Source: Spisula solida
Taxonomy: Eukaryota > Mollusca > Bivalvia > Venerida > Mactridae
Reading direction: 5' to 3'
DNA length: 64,000 nt
Assembly (NCBI GenBank): GCA_947247005.1
Contig: OX365949.1
Coordinates: 2,924,001-2,988,000, forward strand
Positions 29,301 through 37,745 of the stretch are shown one piece after another (position 1 is the first letter of the stretch; every line of letters starts with the position of its first letter). Both the position numbers and the translations under genes were made by a program. The notes below the pieces were generated by a model. That model had not been told where the DNA came from. It saw only the letters and a list, made by a program, of their open reading frames with translations, and did no database searches.

Positions 29301-30220
29301 ATACAACATTTTATTCGTTTGCATTGCCTCAAAATTGGGGTTTTTGTGAACTATCCCCTGAGAGTTCAAGGCAGACAGTGTCATTTCGATTTAAGATGTC
29401 AATAGGTATAAACCAAATTGGGGCGCTCCATGGGGATTTTAAAGTAGTCCGTTTCAGTGAAATTATCAACAGGGAAATTATCGGATTATAATTCACTGAT
29501 ATACCGCGGTAAACCAATCAAAAGCATTAAATAATGTTGCATAATACCTGTTACAGTACTGTACCGAGTTTGATTCAATCAAATTAGAGAGGCGGAGCAT
29601 AGCTTATAGTCCGCAGTTTGTTTTATGTTTATACAAGCATGGACCTCCTATTCCTAATACACACTTTGGGTAAAAATTTCAGTATCTCGGACGTAGATGT
29701 ATCCGATTTTACTGTCAATTGAAATAAGACTTGTCCGGGACTAAATTTTTGCTCATAACCAGTTGTCCGAAGTCAATTTAGACTTAGAGTTGTCCCGGAC
29801 ATCAGACTTAGAGTTGTCCCGGACATCAGACTAGAGCTCTGGATGAATAAACAATTACAATCCTGTCATTCACTGATAGCCAGCTGATGTGCACATTTGC
29901 ATATATGAATATCCCTGTACTGGTATACATATAATAAACGTATTTAATCTCTCAGATTATTCTCTCAAACATTCTTTGTACGAATTGACTAGGGGCCGTT
30001 TCGCTTTTTACTATTTGCAGTCACCAAGGACGTATGTACGCTAATCATACAATCTAAAGATGCTAGACATAATTTTAATCATTAAATTTTACATAACACG
30101 ACAGAAGCACACACAAAACATCGAAGTAGAACGGTTGTCATACCCATTATCGGTGGACGGAGTTGGTTTTCGATGCCAAACTTTGCCCGAAGTTTTTCCA
30201 CAAACATCTAGCGCCTGCAT
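1213..30220 (-). CDS. TBC1D31: TBC1 domain family member 31 (TBC1D31), 23 exons, 3' end outside window
   Basis: This is a WD40/TBC/coiled-coil protein of centriolar satellites. In vertebrates TBC1D31 is a scaffold for the ubiquitin ligase praja2 and PKA, acting on OFD1 during ciliogenesis. I joined 23 GT-AG exons with consistent phase into 3,097 nt, or 1,032 codons plus 1 nt; human TBC1D31 is about 1,066 residues, so only the C-terminal tail is missing. The order is WD40 repeats (about residues 26-345), a basic Ser/Lys-rich linker (346-403), a TBC domain (404-660) and a long charged coiled coil (689-1000). The start is the ATG at 30218-30220, because the first residues (MQALDVCG, then SGKVWHRKPTP) match the vertebrate N-terminus. 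The ATG at 28232 is internal. An unrelated homeobox gene is nested in intron 12. Exon coordinates are given in the three segment entries. Confidence 0.95.
3288..3495 (-). mobile_element. tRNA-derived SINE
   Basis: On the minus strand an A box (TAGCCTAGTGG) lies near 3475 and a B box (GGTTCGATCCC) near 3432, followed by a non-tRNA body. The tRNA acceptor stem is not formed, so this is a SINE head rather than a functional tRNA. It sits in TBC1D31 intron 20. Confidence 0.65.
4676..5095. repeat. 29-bp minisatellite abutting TBC1D31 exon 19 acceptor
   Basis: About 13 copies of a 28-29 bp unit built on tgcaatgcattttgggtgg and agattatgaa. Variant copies recur in order (a 'tagg' copy, a 'ttcaatg' copy, a shortened copy, then 'gtgg' copies), which indicates a higher-order unit of five. 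The first copy overlaps the 3' splice site of exon 19: the gcattgcag acceptor on the minus strand is part of the repeat. Degenerate copies trail off to about 5160. Confidence 0.9.
6395..6535 (-). mobile_element. tRNA-derived SINE (same family as 25888-26035)
   Basis: On the minus strand it reads TGCCTCTGTAGCCCAATGG, then a B-box-like GGTTCAAAT, then a body ending in AAAGGCTATGCTCGGCA. The plus-strand copy at 25888-26035 shares both the head and the AAAAGGCTATGTTCGGCTCG tail. A tail fragment also occurs near 19345-19430. Confidence 0.7.
8371..8540. repeat. Threefold 56-57 bp duplication of TBC1D31 exon 15 acceptor
   Basis: Units at 8371-8426, 8427-8483 and 8484-8539. Each holds the first 21 nt of exon 15 (minus strand), the CTAG acceptor and about 35 bp of intron. 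The first unit is the real junction. The other two differ from it by one base in the exon-derived part (ctttctt versus ctgtctt). Confidence 0.9.
9060..22670 (-). CDS. TBC1D31: TBC1D31 exons 9-14: TBC (Rab-GAP-like) domain
   Basis: Exons in transcript order: 9 22591-22670; 10 20311-20457; 11 19745-19878; 12 19146-19279; 13 9731-9910; 14 9060-9239. The segment covers about residues 404-688. Recognisable blocks are GLNMERLQAILKGYYEYPAK, RMFIWRSILKLPENHEAY, LPVLTFPFVKLFQNNHLVCF, WFEYFPNPPINILGMIENV, YAWPLLETLFSEVLTREEW and ALTKGQYPVFNKYPKFIVDY, all close to the vertebrate protein. The dual-finger residues of active TBC Rab-GAPs (the Arg of IxxDxxR and the Gln of YxQ) cannot be found at the expected places, so I infer a non-catalytic, scaffold-type TBC fold. 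Exon 12 is short and lies 9.2 kb upstream of exon 13; that gap holds the homeobox gene. Confidence 0.93.
9279..9400. repeat. Dispersed repeat, 'GGAAGGCAGCACTC' family, copy 1
   Basis: Contains ttaagtcgaacaaggaag followed by gcagcactcaactta and a gagcac motif. The same head occurs at 34188-34325 and 39203-39345. This suggests the conserved end of a mobile element, class unknown. Confidence 0.6.
10270..10447 (-). mobile_element. tRNA-derived SINE
   Basis: On the minus strand: a head GGGTAGCATGGGTGGTCAAA near 10445, a B box CTGGTTCGAATC near 10390, then a body. No complete cloverleaf forms. It lies in TBC1D31 intron 12. Confidence 0.6.
11293..11400 (+). repeat. tRNA-like sequence, probably SINE or tRNA pseudogene
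   Basis: An A-box-like TGGCTCAGTGG and a B box GGTTCGAATCC are about 60 bp apart, wider than in a normal tRNA. Acceptor stems do not pair, so I do not call a functional tRNA. Confidence 0.4.
12129..12632. mobile_element. ~500-bp element with ~80-bp inverted terminal repeats
   Basis: The left arm (about 12129-12210) and right arm (about 12553-12632) are reverse complements. They share tacagtgtagcaatacca and the phrase actttgacatcactaaaggc. This looks like a MITE or fold-back element with no transposase visible. Confidence 0.7.
13090..13325. mobile_element. MITE, copy 1 of a family also at 23943-24185
   Basis: The ends are inverted repeats: a left part with atcaaagcacttacggaaat and a right part with ttccgtaagttc then acagtaccctgg. 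The copy at 23943-24185 has the same ends and shares interior phrases in the opposite orientation. Confidence 0.65.
14064..14069 (-). promoter_or_regulatory. Candidate poly(A) signal AATAAA for the homeobox gene
   Basis: AATAAA on the minus strand, about 24 nt past the stop codon at 14093. It is the nearest canonical signal, but such hexamers are common in AT-rich DNA. Confidence 0.4.
14093..14998 (-). CDS. Intronless TALE homeobox protein, SPILE-like, nested in TBC1D31 intron 12
   Basis: An uninterrupted 301-codon frame ending GATTAG. I take the ATG at 14996-14998 as start; the frame stays open for six codons upstream, to a GTG at 15016, but there is no earlier ATG. The homeodomain is about residues 166-228. 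It has the three-residue TALE insertion with the PYP loop (192-194) and recognition helix WFANKRNRT (216-224) with Asn at position 51. A Lys-rich tail (228-239) is a likely nuclear localisation signal. The N-terminal half is predicted helical and charged (about 87-145) and shows no PBC or MEIS domain. The product is a sequence-specific nuclear transcription factor. Intronless structure and a divergent TALE homeodomain fit the spiralian-specific TALE (SPILE) genes, which pattern early blastomeres in molluscs. TALE class is near certain and SPILE membership is an inference. It is on the same strand as its host gene. Confidence 0.9.
   Translation of the reverse strand: MADILQASVRNTTSGDFLRLQSNPMFDALRATLMSDVEKTSSLPATLIKVEDQESEPGVSLDPAVVAVQEANLQSDFQQLIPGGNQKVSELQSFYTRQCATIENERNEAIQSVKENNMLSVTQYRRELYSIHTNHDEQRMHLTNRVTASLQLLKISLPSVSEVSSSRSKSRQLNSRAVEIMTDWYDRHIHNPYPTDDEKQALAELGGLSLSQVKAWFANKRNRTNNTKPKKQKIKVEKKLLSICSELSSGSTNRPQFYGQIIEQLSDIVNCSQVFSRASGLMNDVNNSNSEEFEIPSGYSD
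16302..16428. repeat. 41-bp tandem repeat, three copies
   Basis: Unit beginning cttcccaagggacagaagg and including gctgtggtacaccagataag. The third copy has a few substitutions. It lies in TBC1D31 intron 12 with no coding signal. Confidence 0.85.
16600..17150. repeat. Imperfect inverted repeat rich in ACGCG/CGCGTA motifs
   Basis: gcgctttcagcacgtaata near 16640 is matched in reverse complement by the block around 17060-17100 (gttattacgtgccgaaaaaa with tcagcgc). Several acgcgt/tacgcg motifs lie between. It looks like a degenerate MITE, but no clean termini were found. Confidence 0.4.
17690..18151. mobile_element. 462-bp MITE with CAGGGTTCCCAC termini
   Basis: The ends CAGGGTTCCCAC and GTGGGAACCCTG form perfect 12-bp inverted repeats. 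They are flanked by ACAAC on both sides (17685-17689 and 18152-18156), a possible 5-bp target duplication. The interior holds many copies of ttccctgac/ttttccctgac near both ends. There is no coding capacity. The termini resemble hAT-type ends, but the apparent duplication is not 8 bp, so I leave the class open. Confidence 0.75.
18468..18537. repeat. 14-bp tandem repeat (gtgggtagcactgt), five copies
   Basis: Five perfect or near-perfect copies, followed by SINE-like sequence to about 18720. Confidence 0.85.
18714..18932. mobile_element. Candidate MITE with CTGTAAAAT ends
   Basis: The left end ctgtaaaatcacatatttt and right end aataattattttacagta are imperfect inverted repeats. The interior repeats 'cgtgggtatta' and 'aatttcgtgga' type phrases. 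Confidence 0.4.
21099..22474 (+). mobile_element. Complete Helentron/HINE (pearl)-like element with 144-bp internal array
   Basis: It begins aacaagagggcccaaagggc, contains a GGGCCC hairpin, and then has GCTCACCTGTC, whose reverse complement GACAGGTGAGC lies just inside the right end. Between these are about nine copies of a roughly 144-bp unit (gatgatcattgtgaccaag, tgacctctagtgactacaca, tgacctagtttttgacccc). A gacggacgacggacg simple repeat and a terminal hairpin ending GAGCTAAA follow. Subterminal inverted repeats, a 3' hairpin and an internal array fit non-autonomous Helentron-type elements, including mollusc 'pearl' repeats. It carries no Rep/helicase frame. It sits in TBC1D31 intron 9. Confidence 0.65.
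23087..30220 (-). CDS. TBC1D31: TBC1D31 exons 1-8: N-terminus, WD40 repeats and linker
   Basis: Exons in transcript order: 1 30144-30220; 2 28084-28236; 3 27721-27836; 4 26655-26833; 5 26325-26473; 6 25024-25183; 7 24425-24625; 8 23087-23260. Exon 1 encodes 25 residues plus two bases, including SGKVWHRKPTPSTDN; joining to exon 2 gives DNGLMVNISHT, colinear with vertebrate RDGIIVNIIHN. Conserved WD40 blocks include FLAGDHQGNVYMFDL (exon 2), GHESAIHSISVHASGRF and SSDTAQLWDLDTFQRKRKL (exon 4), TIFAWESDSL (exon 5), DGRILAAGG and LFLPESFDNGASQ (exon 6) and LCQDGIIRFINIHTCKLLFD (exon 7). Exon 8 (58 residues, PPAPLVKVV then a Ser/Arg/Lys-rich run) is the poorly conserved linker. All junctions are GT-AG with matching phase. 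Confidence 0.94.
23943..24190. mobile_element. MITE, copy 2 of the family at 13090-13325
   Basis: The left end agggtaatgttttatcaaag and the right end with ctttgataaacagtacccag are inverted repeats. The interior includes catttaaatttgatc-type phrases in inverted orientation relative to the 13-kb copy. Confidence 0.6.
25229..25863. mobile_element. 635-bp non-autonomous Tc1/mariner- or pogo-like element
   Basis: Termini CAGTCAACTCTCGTTATCTC and GAGATAACGAGAGTTGACTG are inverted repeats flanked by TA on both sides (25227-25228 and 25864-25865). The interior repeats tatgtcgaa/ctcgaattt phrases with no frame of note. A half copy (right end) is at 62335-62411. It lies between TBC1D31 exons 5 and 6. 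Confidence 0.8.
25888..26035 (+). mobile_element. tRNA-derived SINE
   Basis: Head cctctgtagttcaatgatta, B box GGTTCAAATCC near 25940, body through gctgaaagctgac and the tail aaaaggctatgttcggctcg. It matches the minus-strand copy at 6395-6535. Confidence 0.7.
28525..28717. mobile_element. Palindromic MITE
   Basis: Arms of about 75 bp (28525-28604 and 28641-28717) are near-perfect reverse complements, sharing ggtgtaagatcgg, gttatttcaccgagtgagca and attttcacgagtgg. A further inverted copy of the inner motif lies in the loop. There is no coding capacity. It lies in TBC1D31 intron 1. Confidence 0.8.
28851..28990. mobile_element. ~140-bp MITE, copy 1
   Basis: The ends ggcctcaatga / ttgttgaggcc and the inner cactcgtcc / ggacgagtg are inverted repeats. 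It is nearly identical to 52928-53056 over the central part (caatatcttccttctttatt, ttttcttctttgtctatatt). Confidence 0.75.
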
Positions 30221-32141
30221 CGCGTCGCTATTTTACAGGCAGTTTTATCACAAAACTAATTGACTGAATCTAGTTTCATTTGATTACAACCAGTAAGCAT
30301 AGAATGATGGTCACAGGTTAAAATAGCATTGCTTCAAATCTTTGACAGTTCATTTTGTTTTGTTTTGCTTCAACATGTTTGGATTTAGCGCGCACCAAAA
30401 ATAAGAATTAATTTCAGACGAAAATTAATAGACGCTATAACATGGCAAAAATGACCTCATTCTTCATAAATTTATACATTATTCATTAAAATATAACGTG
30501 ATAATTATATTTTGCATTTTTTTGAAAGACAACTTAATATCAATGCTCAATTATAAATATTAATTAAAACTAAATTCGTTTATTTGCTCGATAAAGATTA
30601 TGTAGATTGTGGGCTAGGTATACGGACGCCGTACTACAAATCTTTCACATGTACAGCGCTCATCTCCCTTTGTAGCTTCTTAGTATGCTAATTATGTCTT
30701 TCTTTCTGATGATTACATGCGTTTCTTCTTTGTTTTCCCTGTATTTTGTTTTCATTGTATTGAACCACTTTCAATGTTAGCTAAACATTTCCATTAATTT
30801 GTATTTTGATAAACGTACTGTATATACATAAGTACTGAAAAAATAAAATTTAGCAATTTTTTTCAGGGTACTACTATTTATACATGTATGGCGATGTATG
30901 CAAACGTGATGTAATCAAAATGTTGGCCTTGACCTAATTATCAAAATTTCAGAGGTCAATTTGTGTTTTCGTGGTTTTGAGAAGCCATGACGTCATTTAT
31001 AAAGATAACACGTGCAGGAGATAATCTGAACCGTGTAAAGTATGAAAACAAACGCGATATTGTCAGTCTTAGGTAACAACCAAATAAACCGGTGTTAAAA
31101 TTTTAAAATATTAAACGATTCGAGGTCCAAGAATGACAGTGAACGACGTCAAATGGCTATTGTAATGTCGAATGATGTCACGAAGGCAAGAGCCAAAGCA
31201 ATATATTTTAATGACAATTAATTGATCATTAGTCGCCTAAAGACTAAATATTCGCTTACAGGAGACGACAAAGATGGGCCGTGTTCAGACAGACTAGCAA
31301 TAACTACGGCACAAGAAGAGCATTAGTTGGTTTGCCTAGGCAATTGTTATCGCATAACGACTCGTAGGCAATAAAATTACCATGTCCGTACGGATTAAAC
31401 GAACACACTAGAATTTTCGCCGATTTAACAAATTTTGGTCCTTCTCGGGAGTAGAGGAAATATGGAACACAATGCCAACCAAGGTGCATGGCCTTGAGCA
31501 AACCTTGAACAAAACTGGTATAACATTCCCCTAACCATTGTTTGAAAGCTTCGTAAGAGCAAGAGACAAGCATGTTCGACTGTAATGACTCCTTACGGAG
31601 GGCATATTCGACATCACATTTCTTGTGATTTTTCTAATTTACCCCTATCTCCTTACCAGTGACGAATTTCCGTTAGCATGAACATTTCCTTCACTTAAAT
31701 GGTTGAATTTCAAATGAAATGATCTTAACATTGAAAAACTTTCCTTCTGTTTAATATCATGCAAGTTCACGAAAGCAAATAAAATAGTCCAACTTGCTAA
31801 ACTTTTTTATTAGTATATCTTTATTACGATTTCACAAGAATAGAATAGTTTATTTTCCAAATTCTGGACCCTCTCGGGTATACAATTTTGATATTTACAT
31901 AAAAGGCAATCCAAAGTTTAAAACAATTTCAAAGTAAAGGAGAAAACATATAAACAAACATGTAAATAATACTGATCAGAAAATAACAAAACAAAATAAA
32001 TAAGATAAAATAATAAAAACAATAGTGCTTTCATTGACTAGAGCACAAAGTTATTGGAATATCTAGCATATAATTATAAGTGTAATATTAAAAAATAATT
32101 CAAACAAGATCAAATAATAGCACCGTAGTATGGTATACATA
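30221..32141. other. Intergenic upstream of TBC1D31, no gene seen
   Basis: AT-rich sequence between the TBC1D31 start and the first LINE fragment. Frames here are short and unsupported. Any promoter of TBC1D31 should lie at the left end, but I see no element I can name. Confidence 0.5.
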
Positions 32142-32561
32142 TTATAAGACATTATTTTTCAAGTATATTGATCTTCTAAGCATACATTGATGTATAAATT
32201 TTCCTGTCATGTTTATTGTTTCGACATTTTCGCTAGACATTACATATTGAAACTTCTCTGAATCTGTAAGGTTCTTACAGGCATTAACAATATGTGATAT
32301 GTTTGACAGGTATAACAGTCTTTCTGATTTATAAAGAGAACATTTTAAAAGAAAGTGTTCCTCATTTTCAGTCTCATTTAAAGTGCAGCATTTACATAAT
32401 CGGTCCTTAACATTGACTTTTGGTGTTTTATATCTTCCCGTTTCAATTTCTAATTTGTGAGAACTTATGCGGAATTTAGTTACATCTGATCTTAGAGTGG
32501 GATCTTTGATTACACTTAAATAATAATGGTTCACAAAGACAGCATATAACCATTGTTTCAT
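32142..32561 (-). pseudogene. LINE reverse-transcriptase C-terminal fragment
   Basis: An open frame of 139 codons with the zinc-binding tail seen at the C-terminus of many animal non-LTR retrotransposons: FRISSHKLEIETGRY, then C-K-C-C ... EEHFLLKC. No reverse-transcriptase catalytic motif is present upstream, so this is a 5'-truncated relic. Confidence 0.7.
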
Positions 32562-32829
32562 TGTGTAATTATAATTTAAAGCTAGTTTCTATTTACATGA
32601 ATATATATGCCATAACCCCACAATTTACCTCTCGGATTGTTATACAGCAAAGACAACCATAGCCATAACATTTAAACATATAACATACAAGGTGAGAACG
32701 AATAACAGAACTGTGTATTACGTCATTAAATCTACAGTTAATTAAGTCGGTATGTCTCAAGACTATTAGATCTATGATTTACCCCTGAACAATCAGATTT
32801 GGTTATATGACTGTAAAGGGCAACTAAGT

Positions 32830-33530
32830 CATTCAGCGTGGTAATTCAGCTTTTCATTGCTGAAACTAGTTCATTCAGCTAAAACCATGGTATTCAGTGT
32901 TTTAATAATGATTTATGCCACCAGCCCATAACATGACATATATTTACAATACGTATGTTGTTTAACATTCGTAGGTACATAGGTTATCAAGAGAAGTAAC
33001 ATGGCAGCAGCATTGATATGACTTAAGCTAGCTAACACTGTGTATTTCAACAGTTTTATACTGTTGCAACAAGGACACTCGGCATGGATATTTAGCATTT
33101 TGATTGCTGAAACTAGTTTATTCAGCTGAAACCATGACATTCAGTGTTTTAATACTATTATTCAACCTTTTAGGACTAAGCTAGCTAAAACGATGTATTT
33201 CAGCAGTTTTACTGTTGTAACTAGGCCATTCAGCGTGGGAATTCAGCCTTTTGATTGCTGAAACTAGTTCATTCAGCTGAAACCATGGTATTTAGCGTTT
33301 TATTACTGTTGTTTAACTTTTTAGGACTTAAGCCAGCTAAACTATGTATTTCAGCAGTTTTACTGTTGCAACAAGGTCATTCAGCGTGGGAATTCAGCCT
33401 TTGATTGCCGAACTAGTTCATTCAGCTGAAACCATGGCATTCAGCGTTTTAATACTGTTCTTTAACTTTTAAGGACTTAAGCTAGCTAAACTATGTATTT
33501 CAGCAGTTTTAGCAGTTTTACTGTTGCTGT
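32830..33530. repeat. ~150-bp tandem repeat, about four copies
   Basis: Units carry cattcagcgtgggaattcag, tgctgaaactagttcattc, agctgaaaccatgg and tatttcagcagttttactgt. The phrase recurs near 32831, 33078, 33229 and 33378. A related inverted segment lies at 39345-39540. Confidence 0.8.
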
Positions 33531-34187
33531 CCGACTTCAAATTATATTTTGCCTGTGCATTTTGTTAATGCCGGAAGAGAGGACCAATATCTGGTCGTTC
33601 TAAGAGTTCAGATGATGGCTACATGACTGTGGAATGATATAGTATGTGGGATTAATGTGGCTATATAAGTATGGTCTACACGTACGAGTTGGTGTGGATA
33701 TCAGGATTGTTTTTGGTGTATATTCTAAGGTGTTCCAATTTAGGTATGCGATCATTGTGGAGAAGCTGCTTGTATATCTCATACCGTTGAAGAGTTATCT
33801 TTCAGTAGCTTTTTAAATACTCACAACTTTGATAAAAAAGTCATTTTTCCAGGGGTGCCACAAGACGGAGCAGTATTCAACACTGGGTCTTACATTAGTG
33901 GTATAAACAGCTTCATTTACTTGTTGCTATTAGAAACATAAATCTTAAGAAATTAACATAGCCTGATTGTAGGTTCAGACGAAACATAGTTGATTATGTT
34001 GGAACTAGTTCAAGTTTTTTGTCACACTTAGGCATTAATTTTGACAGGATCGGTAATGTATGTGTATGTTACGTATAGTATAAGGGTACATGATAGGGAC
34101 TTTCTTCATTGTTATTCTCAGGATTTCTCATTTGGCTGTGTTATATTCCATGACAAATTCTCGTTCCCAGTCTTCAAAACGATAAGA

Positions 34188-34325
34188 TTAAGTCGGACAG
34201 GGAAGGCAGCACTCTACCTAACTAGCCGAGCACAAAACATACAACAAAATACAAGACAACACGCCTCAGAACGAAAAAATTATCCGCATAGGTCCCAGCT
34301 GTCAAAAGGCCGAATGAACTAGACT
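34188..34325. repeat. Dispersed repeat, 'GGAAGGCAGCACTC' family, copy 2
   Basis: Starts ttaagtcggacagggaaggc and runs through tagccgagcac to gtcaaaaggccgaatgaac. Compare 9279-9400 and 39203-39345. Confidence 0.6.
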
Positions 34326-34373
34326 TAGCAATAAAAAAGCTGTTAATCGTCCTGTATAAATAGGTGTAAATCG

Positions 34374-34612
34374 TCCTGTAGAATAAATGTTTGTTAGTCA
34401 GTGAGTTAATAGCCATGAAAACAAAATGGTCGTCTACAAAACATCTAGATTTACATTTGATGGAATCTTGTAGGTCATTGATATTATGCCAGGAAGAGAC
34501 ATGGTCCTAGGACATATCCTATTAGATTCTCGATAGAACGGTCTAGAGGTGACCATTGACCGCCACCCTCTGGGTCAATTTTATAGGAATGACTTGATTC
34601 AGTGGTTAGTTT
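34374..34612. repeat. 239-bp direct repeat, left copy
   Basis: Matches 35806-36044 over 239 bp without indels; I count three mismatches by eye. The pair brackets a LINE fragment of 1,193 bp. Confidence 0.93.
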
Positions 34613-35805
34613 AAACAATATTTATTTCCATAATTATGCATTTTTTATGTGTTACATAGACAGATTTTTCAAGATAAGAGGTACATATACAATAATTAGT
34701 AACAGGTAGTTTTATGGTAAATTTGGGTAGAAATTGGATTTGTAAACAAGTCTTATATAAGACTTATGTTAATACATTTCCGAGGTGATGAAAATAATGG
34801 CTGGTTCGTACAGTTAAAGTAAAATGCATATTTAATTAATAGAATAAGATATAATAAATATTAAACTGAAGGAGAAATGGTGTTCGTGAAAAAGTGTGGT
34901 TGCTGCACCTTATTAAAATCTATCTTAACAACAAAAATAATCGTCAAGAGTTGTGGATACTATCTAGCCAGGGAGACTATGCCGTGAAACGTCGCGTGGC
35001 GACAATATATTGTTGGACTAGGTGGAAGATATTGGTATTTTCGTCAAAGGTCAAGTGGTCTGAGCCATAGATTAGGTTATGGAATATGATTGGACATGGT
35101 AGGTTAGCTAAGAATGTTTGTCTCTGTATAGTGTAGTTAGGACAATAAAGAAGGTAGTGACTGGTGGTTTCAATATCGCCACATGTACAGTGTGGTGAGA
35201 TGACTATTGATTTTCTGTAGAGGTCGTGGTTCAGGGAGCTACATCCGAGGCGCAATCTGGTGTGGAGAACTTGAGATTTTCTATGGCCGTTGGTATAGTA
35301 TGGTTTTGTTTTAATGATATTACCGTTTAGTTTGGTTTTGAAGCTGTTGAGTGAGGTACTAAGTTTAATGTCGTCTGGAAGAGAGTTCCAGTCGCGAATG
35401 ACAGAGGGAAGGAATGAGTCTTTGTAAAGTTGTGTTCTGGTTTTTATGATTGGTATGCTGTTGTTGTTGCGAAGTTGATAGCGAGTTTGTGTCTGGTCAG
35501 GAACGAGGTTAGAGAGATATTCAGGTACGAGATTATTTGTCATTTTGTAAAAGGTGGTTAACTTTTGTTTTTTCCTACGTTCAGATAGTGTTTCCCATTT
35601 TAGTTCGTTATATAGTTTGTCTATGCTACAAAGCTTGGTGGCACCTGTGACGATTCTTGCAGCTTAAACTTGTACAGATTCAATATTATGTTTTTCTTCA
35701 TTCGTACAATTATCCCAGACAGTATTGCAATATTCTAATAAAGGACGGATGAAAGTAAAGTAGAGTTTTTCTAGTGATTTTCTATTTAGGACAAATTTTA
35801 AGGAT
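34613..35805 (-). pseudogene. 5'-truncated non-LTR retrotransposon with a nonsense mutation
   Basis: The minus-strand reading frame from about 35805 to 34977 encodes the C-terminal part of an animal LINE reverse transcriptase. It includes LNRKSLEKLYFTFIRPLLEY, a WD motif and AARIVTGATKL, then DSFLPSVIRDWNSLPDDI and a zinc-knuckle-like tail with HCTCGD...HYLLYCP. One in-frame TAA interrupts it just before AARIVTG (near 35665), so the longest open part is 34977-35543 (188 codons). The catalytic YADD region is absent. The fragment is flanked exactly by the 239-bp direct repeats. About 360 bp of AT-rich sequence at the 3' end may be the element's 3' UTR; no clear poly(A) is seen. Confidence 0.85.
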
Positions 35806-36044
35806 TCCTGTAGAATAAATGTTTGTTAGTCAGTGAGTTAATAGCCATGAAAACAAAATGGTCGTCTACAAAGCATCTTGATTTACATTTGATGGAATCT
35901 TGTAGGTCATTGATATTATGCCAGGAAGAGACATGGTCCTAGGACATATCCTATTAGATTCTCGATAGAACGGTCTAGAGGTGATCATTGACCGCCACCC
36001 TCTGGGTCAATTTTATAGGAATGACTTGATTCAGTGGTTAGTTT
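35806..36044. repeat. 239-bp direct repeat, right copy
   Basis: See 34374-34612. The two copies differ at only about three positions, all substitutions. Confidence 0.93.
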
Positions 36045-36841
36045 CATTGTTTGTTGCATTCGATTGTAGTTTATTGGTGGGCTTATGGTGGTCCACCTTG
36101 TCAAATATGTTGTTGGGTGGGCTTAGGTGGGTAAATAAATAAATACATATTTTATTTAATGCTTACTGATGAGATATGGAGTTGTATCAGTGAAATAAAA
36201 CCTATATCAGTCACTGGTTATCACCTACAATGTGACTGATATTATAAGCTCCGCCCCCTGACAGGGACTACTTTAATTTTACCAAAAACTCAACACTAAA
36301 CTGTTCGTAACTTTTTTATTACTGAACGAAAACATGCCATGTGGTTTTTTTATTCTAAGAACATTTCCTACAAGTTGGTGTATGATTTGATGCAAAATTC
36401 TCAAAAAAGTTGTTTTCACAAATTCATCTTAATTTAGGCCCTATGTGATAATCTATACATAATTACCTACCTAGACTATTTTTCTCCATGTTACCAGAAC
36501 CACATAATTAATTTGTTTTGGCCTTACGGAAATTATAAACTTTTTTGTATAAATAGGAAGTAATAAGTTTTCAATTTTTACGTGAAATCAACTGTCCGGG
36601 GATATCTGCTGTACGTCGTTGAAAAAAAGCGTTAAAAGTGCCCATGTTTGGCCCCTCAATTTGGATAAAGGCGGCGTCATTTTTACGGGAATTCTATATT
36701 TATAAAATCTTGAACCCAGGTATGTTTCAACACAAACAGTCTGCCATAAAATTTATTTCTAACTTCACATGAAGCTTTTTATGCCTTTTCTGTACGACAA
36801 TACCTCGCATGATTTATATTTTTTTCTTTTTTTATACTTTT
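36045..36841. other. Intergenic AT-rich sequence, no gene seen
   Basis: A short palindromic patch around tgtatcagtg/cagtcactgg lies near 36185-36240. Nothing else can be named. Confidence 0.5.
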
Positions 36842-36890
36842 TTAATGATGCAGTTACCTGTCGGTATCACAGGTAACTGTATCATTGATT
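36842..36890. repeat. Hairpin of two back-to-back transposon-like ends
   Basis: aatgatgcagttacctgt and acaggtaactgtatcatt face each other around a 7-bp spacer. The right half is also the reverse complement of 40738-40757, so it can be read as one end of a 3.9-kb inverted-repeat unit. Confidence 0.7.
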
Positions 36891-37544
36891 AAGAGTAAAA
36901 AAATTTTTCAAGAATTGACCAGGTATCAAAAACAAGAATTGGCTTTCGATATCTTCATAAAATAATTATATTCATAAAAAACATGACTATAACTACTAGC
37001 ATGCGAAATCCCATCGAAATTGGTCAAGTAGTTAAGAAGTTATGCCATAAATACGTATCACGGTGTCCACCCGATCACTGAGGTGGACTCAATAAAAACC
37101 AAAAAACGAGGTAGCAGGACAGAGCGGACCATGGGACAGAGCGGACCGGACAGAGCGGACCGGACAGAGCGGACCGTGTTTTGGGACAAAGCGGACCATG
37201 ATTTGGATCGAAGCGGACCATGTGTTGGGACAGAGCGGACCATACTATAATATTATGATTAAAAGTTGTGCCATGGAATAAATTATGTATACACATATGA
37301 AGTACACTAGTCGAATGTTCTAAGTACACACTTTGTAATTTTAATTTAACAGGAAAAGTATTAGACCTTTCAGTGAATCGACTATTCCATTGGAATCAGG
37401 AAACTATCGTCCATCAAGTTGAGTTAATTACCATTCTGAAATATAACAACAACATACTAGAAAATGACCATTTAGTTCACTGCTTAAAACAACAAAGTCG
37501 CACATCAATATTATGAATGACCACCGTCTGTCCTGATGTTAGCC

Positions 37545-37745
37545 TGACATCCTCTGGGGCATTGAATTGGTAATGATGTGTACCAATTGCTGCTGGGGTG
37601 CATTCCGTTCTAGTAAAGGGTTCGTTGAGAGTTCCTGTACATTCTGGTGTTGCCGTCGTGCTCGGGTGCGTCGCCCCAACTTATCCCAGACATTTTATAT
37701 CGGATTTTGGTCCGGGCTACAAGGCGGGCATTCAATAGTGCAACC
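37545..37745 (-). pseudogene. Tc1/mariner transposase C-terminal relic
   Basis: Minus-strand translation near 37740-37550 gives CPPCSPDQNPI, stop, NVWDKLGRR and later LVHIITNSMPQRM. This matches the SPDLNPIE-(N/H)xWD region and C-terminus of DD34E-type transposases. The third catalytic Glu position reads as TAA, so the copy is dead. No upstream catalytic Asp region is seen. Whether it belongs to the surrounding inverted-repeat element is not settled. Confidence 0.7.

Noticed and set aside
31304..31573. 89-codon minus-strand frame between TBC1D31 and DERL1
   Set aside because: Composition is not convincing, no domain is recognisable, and there is no splice support or neighbouring exon.
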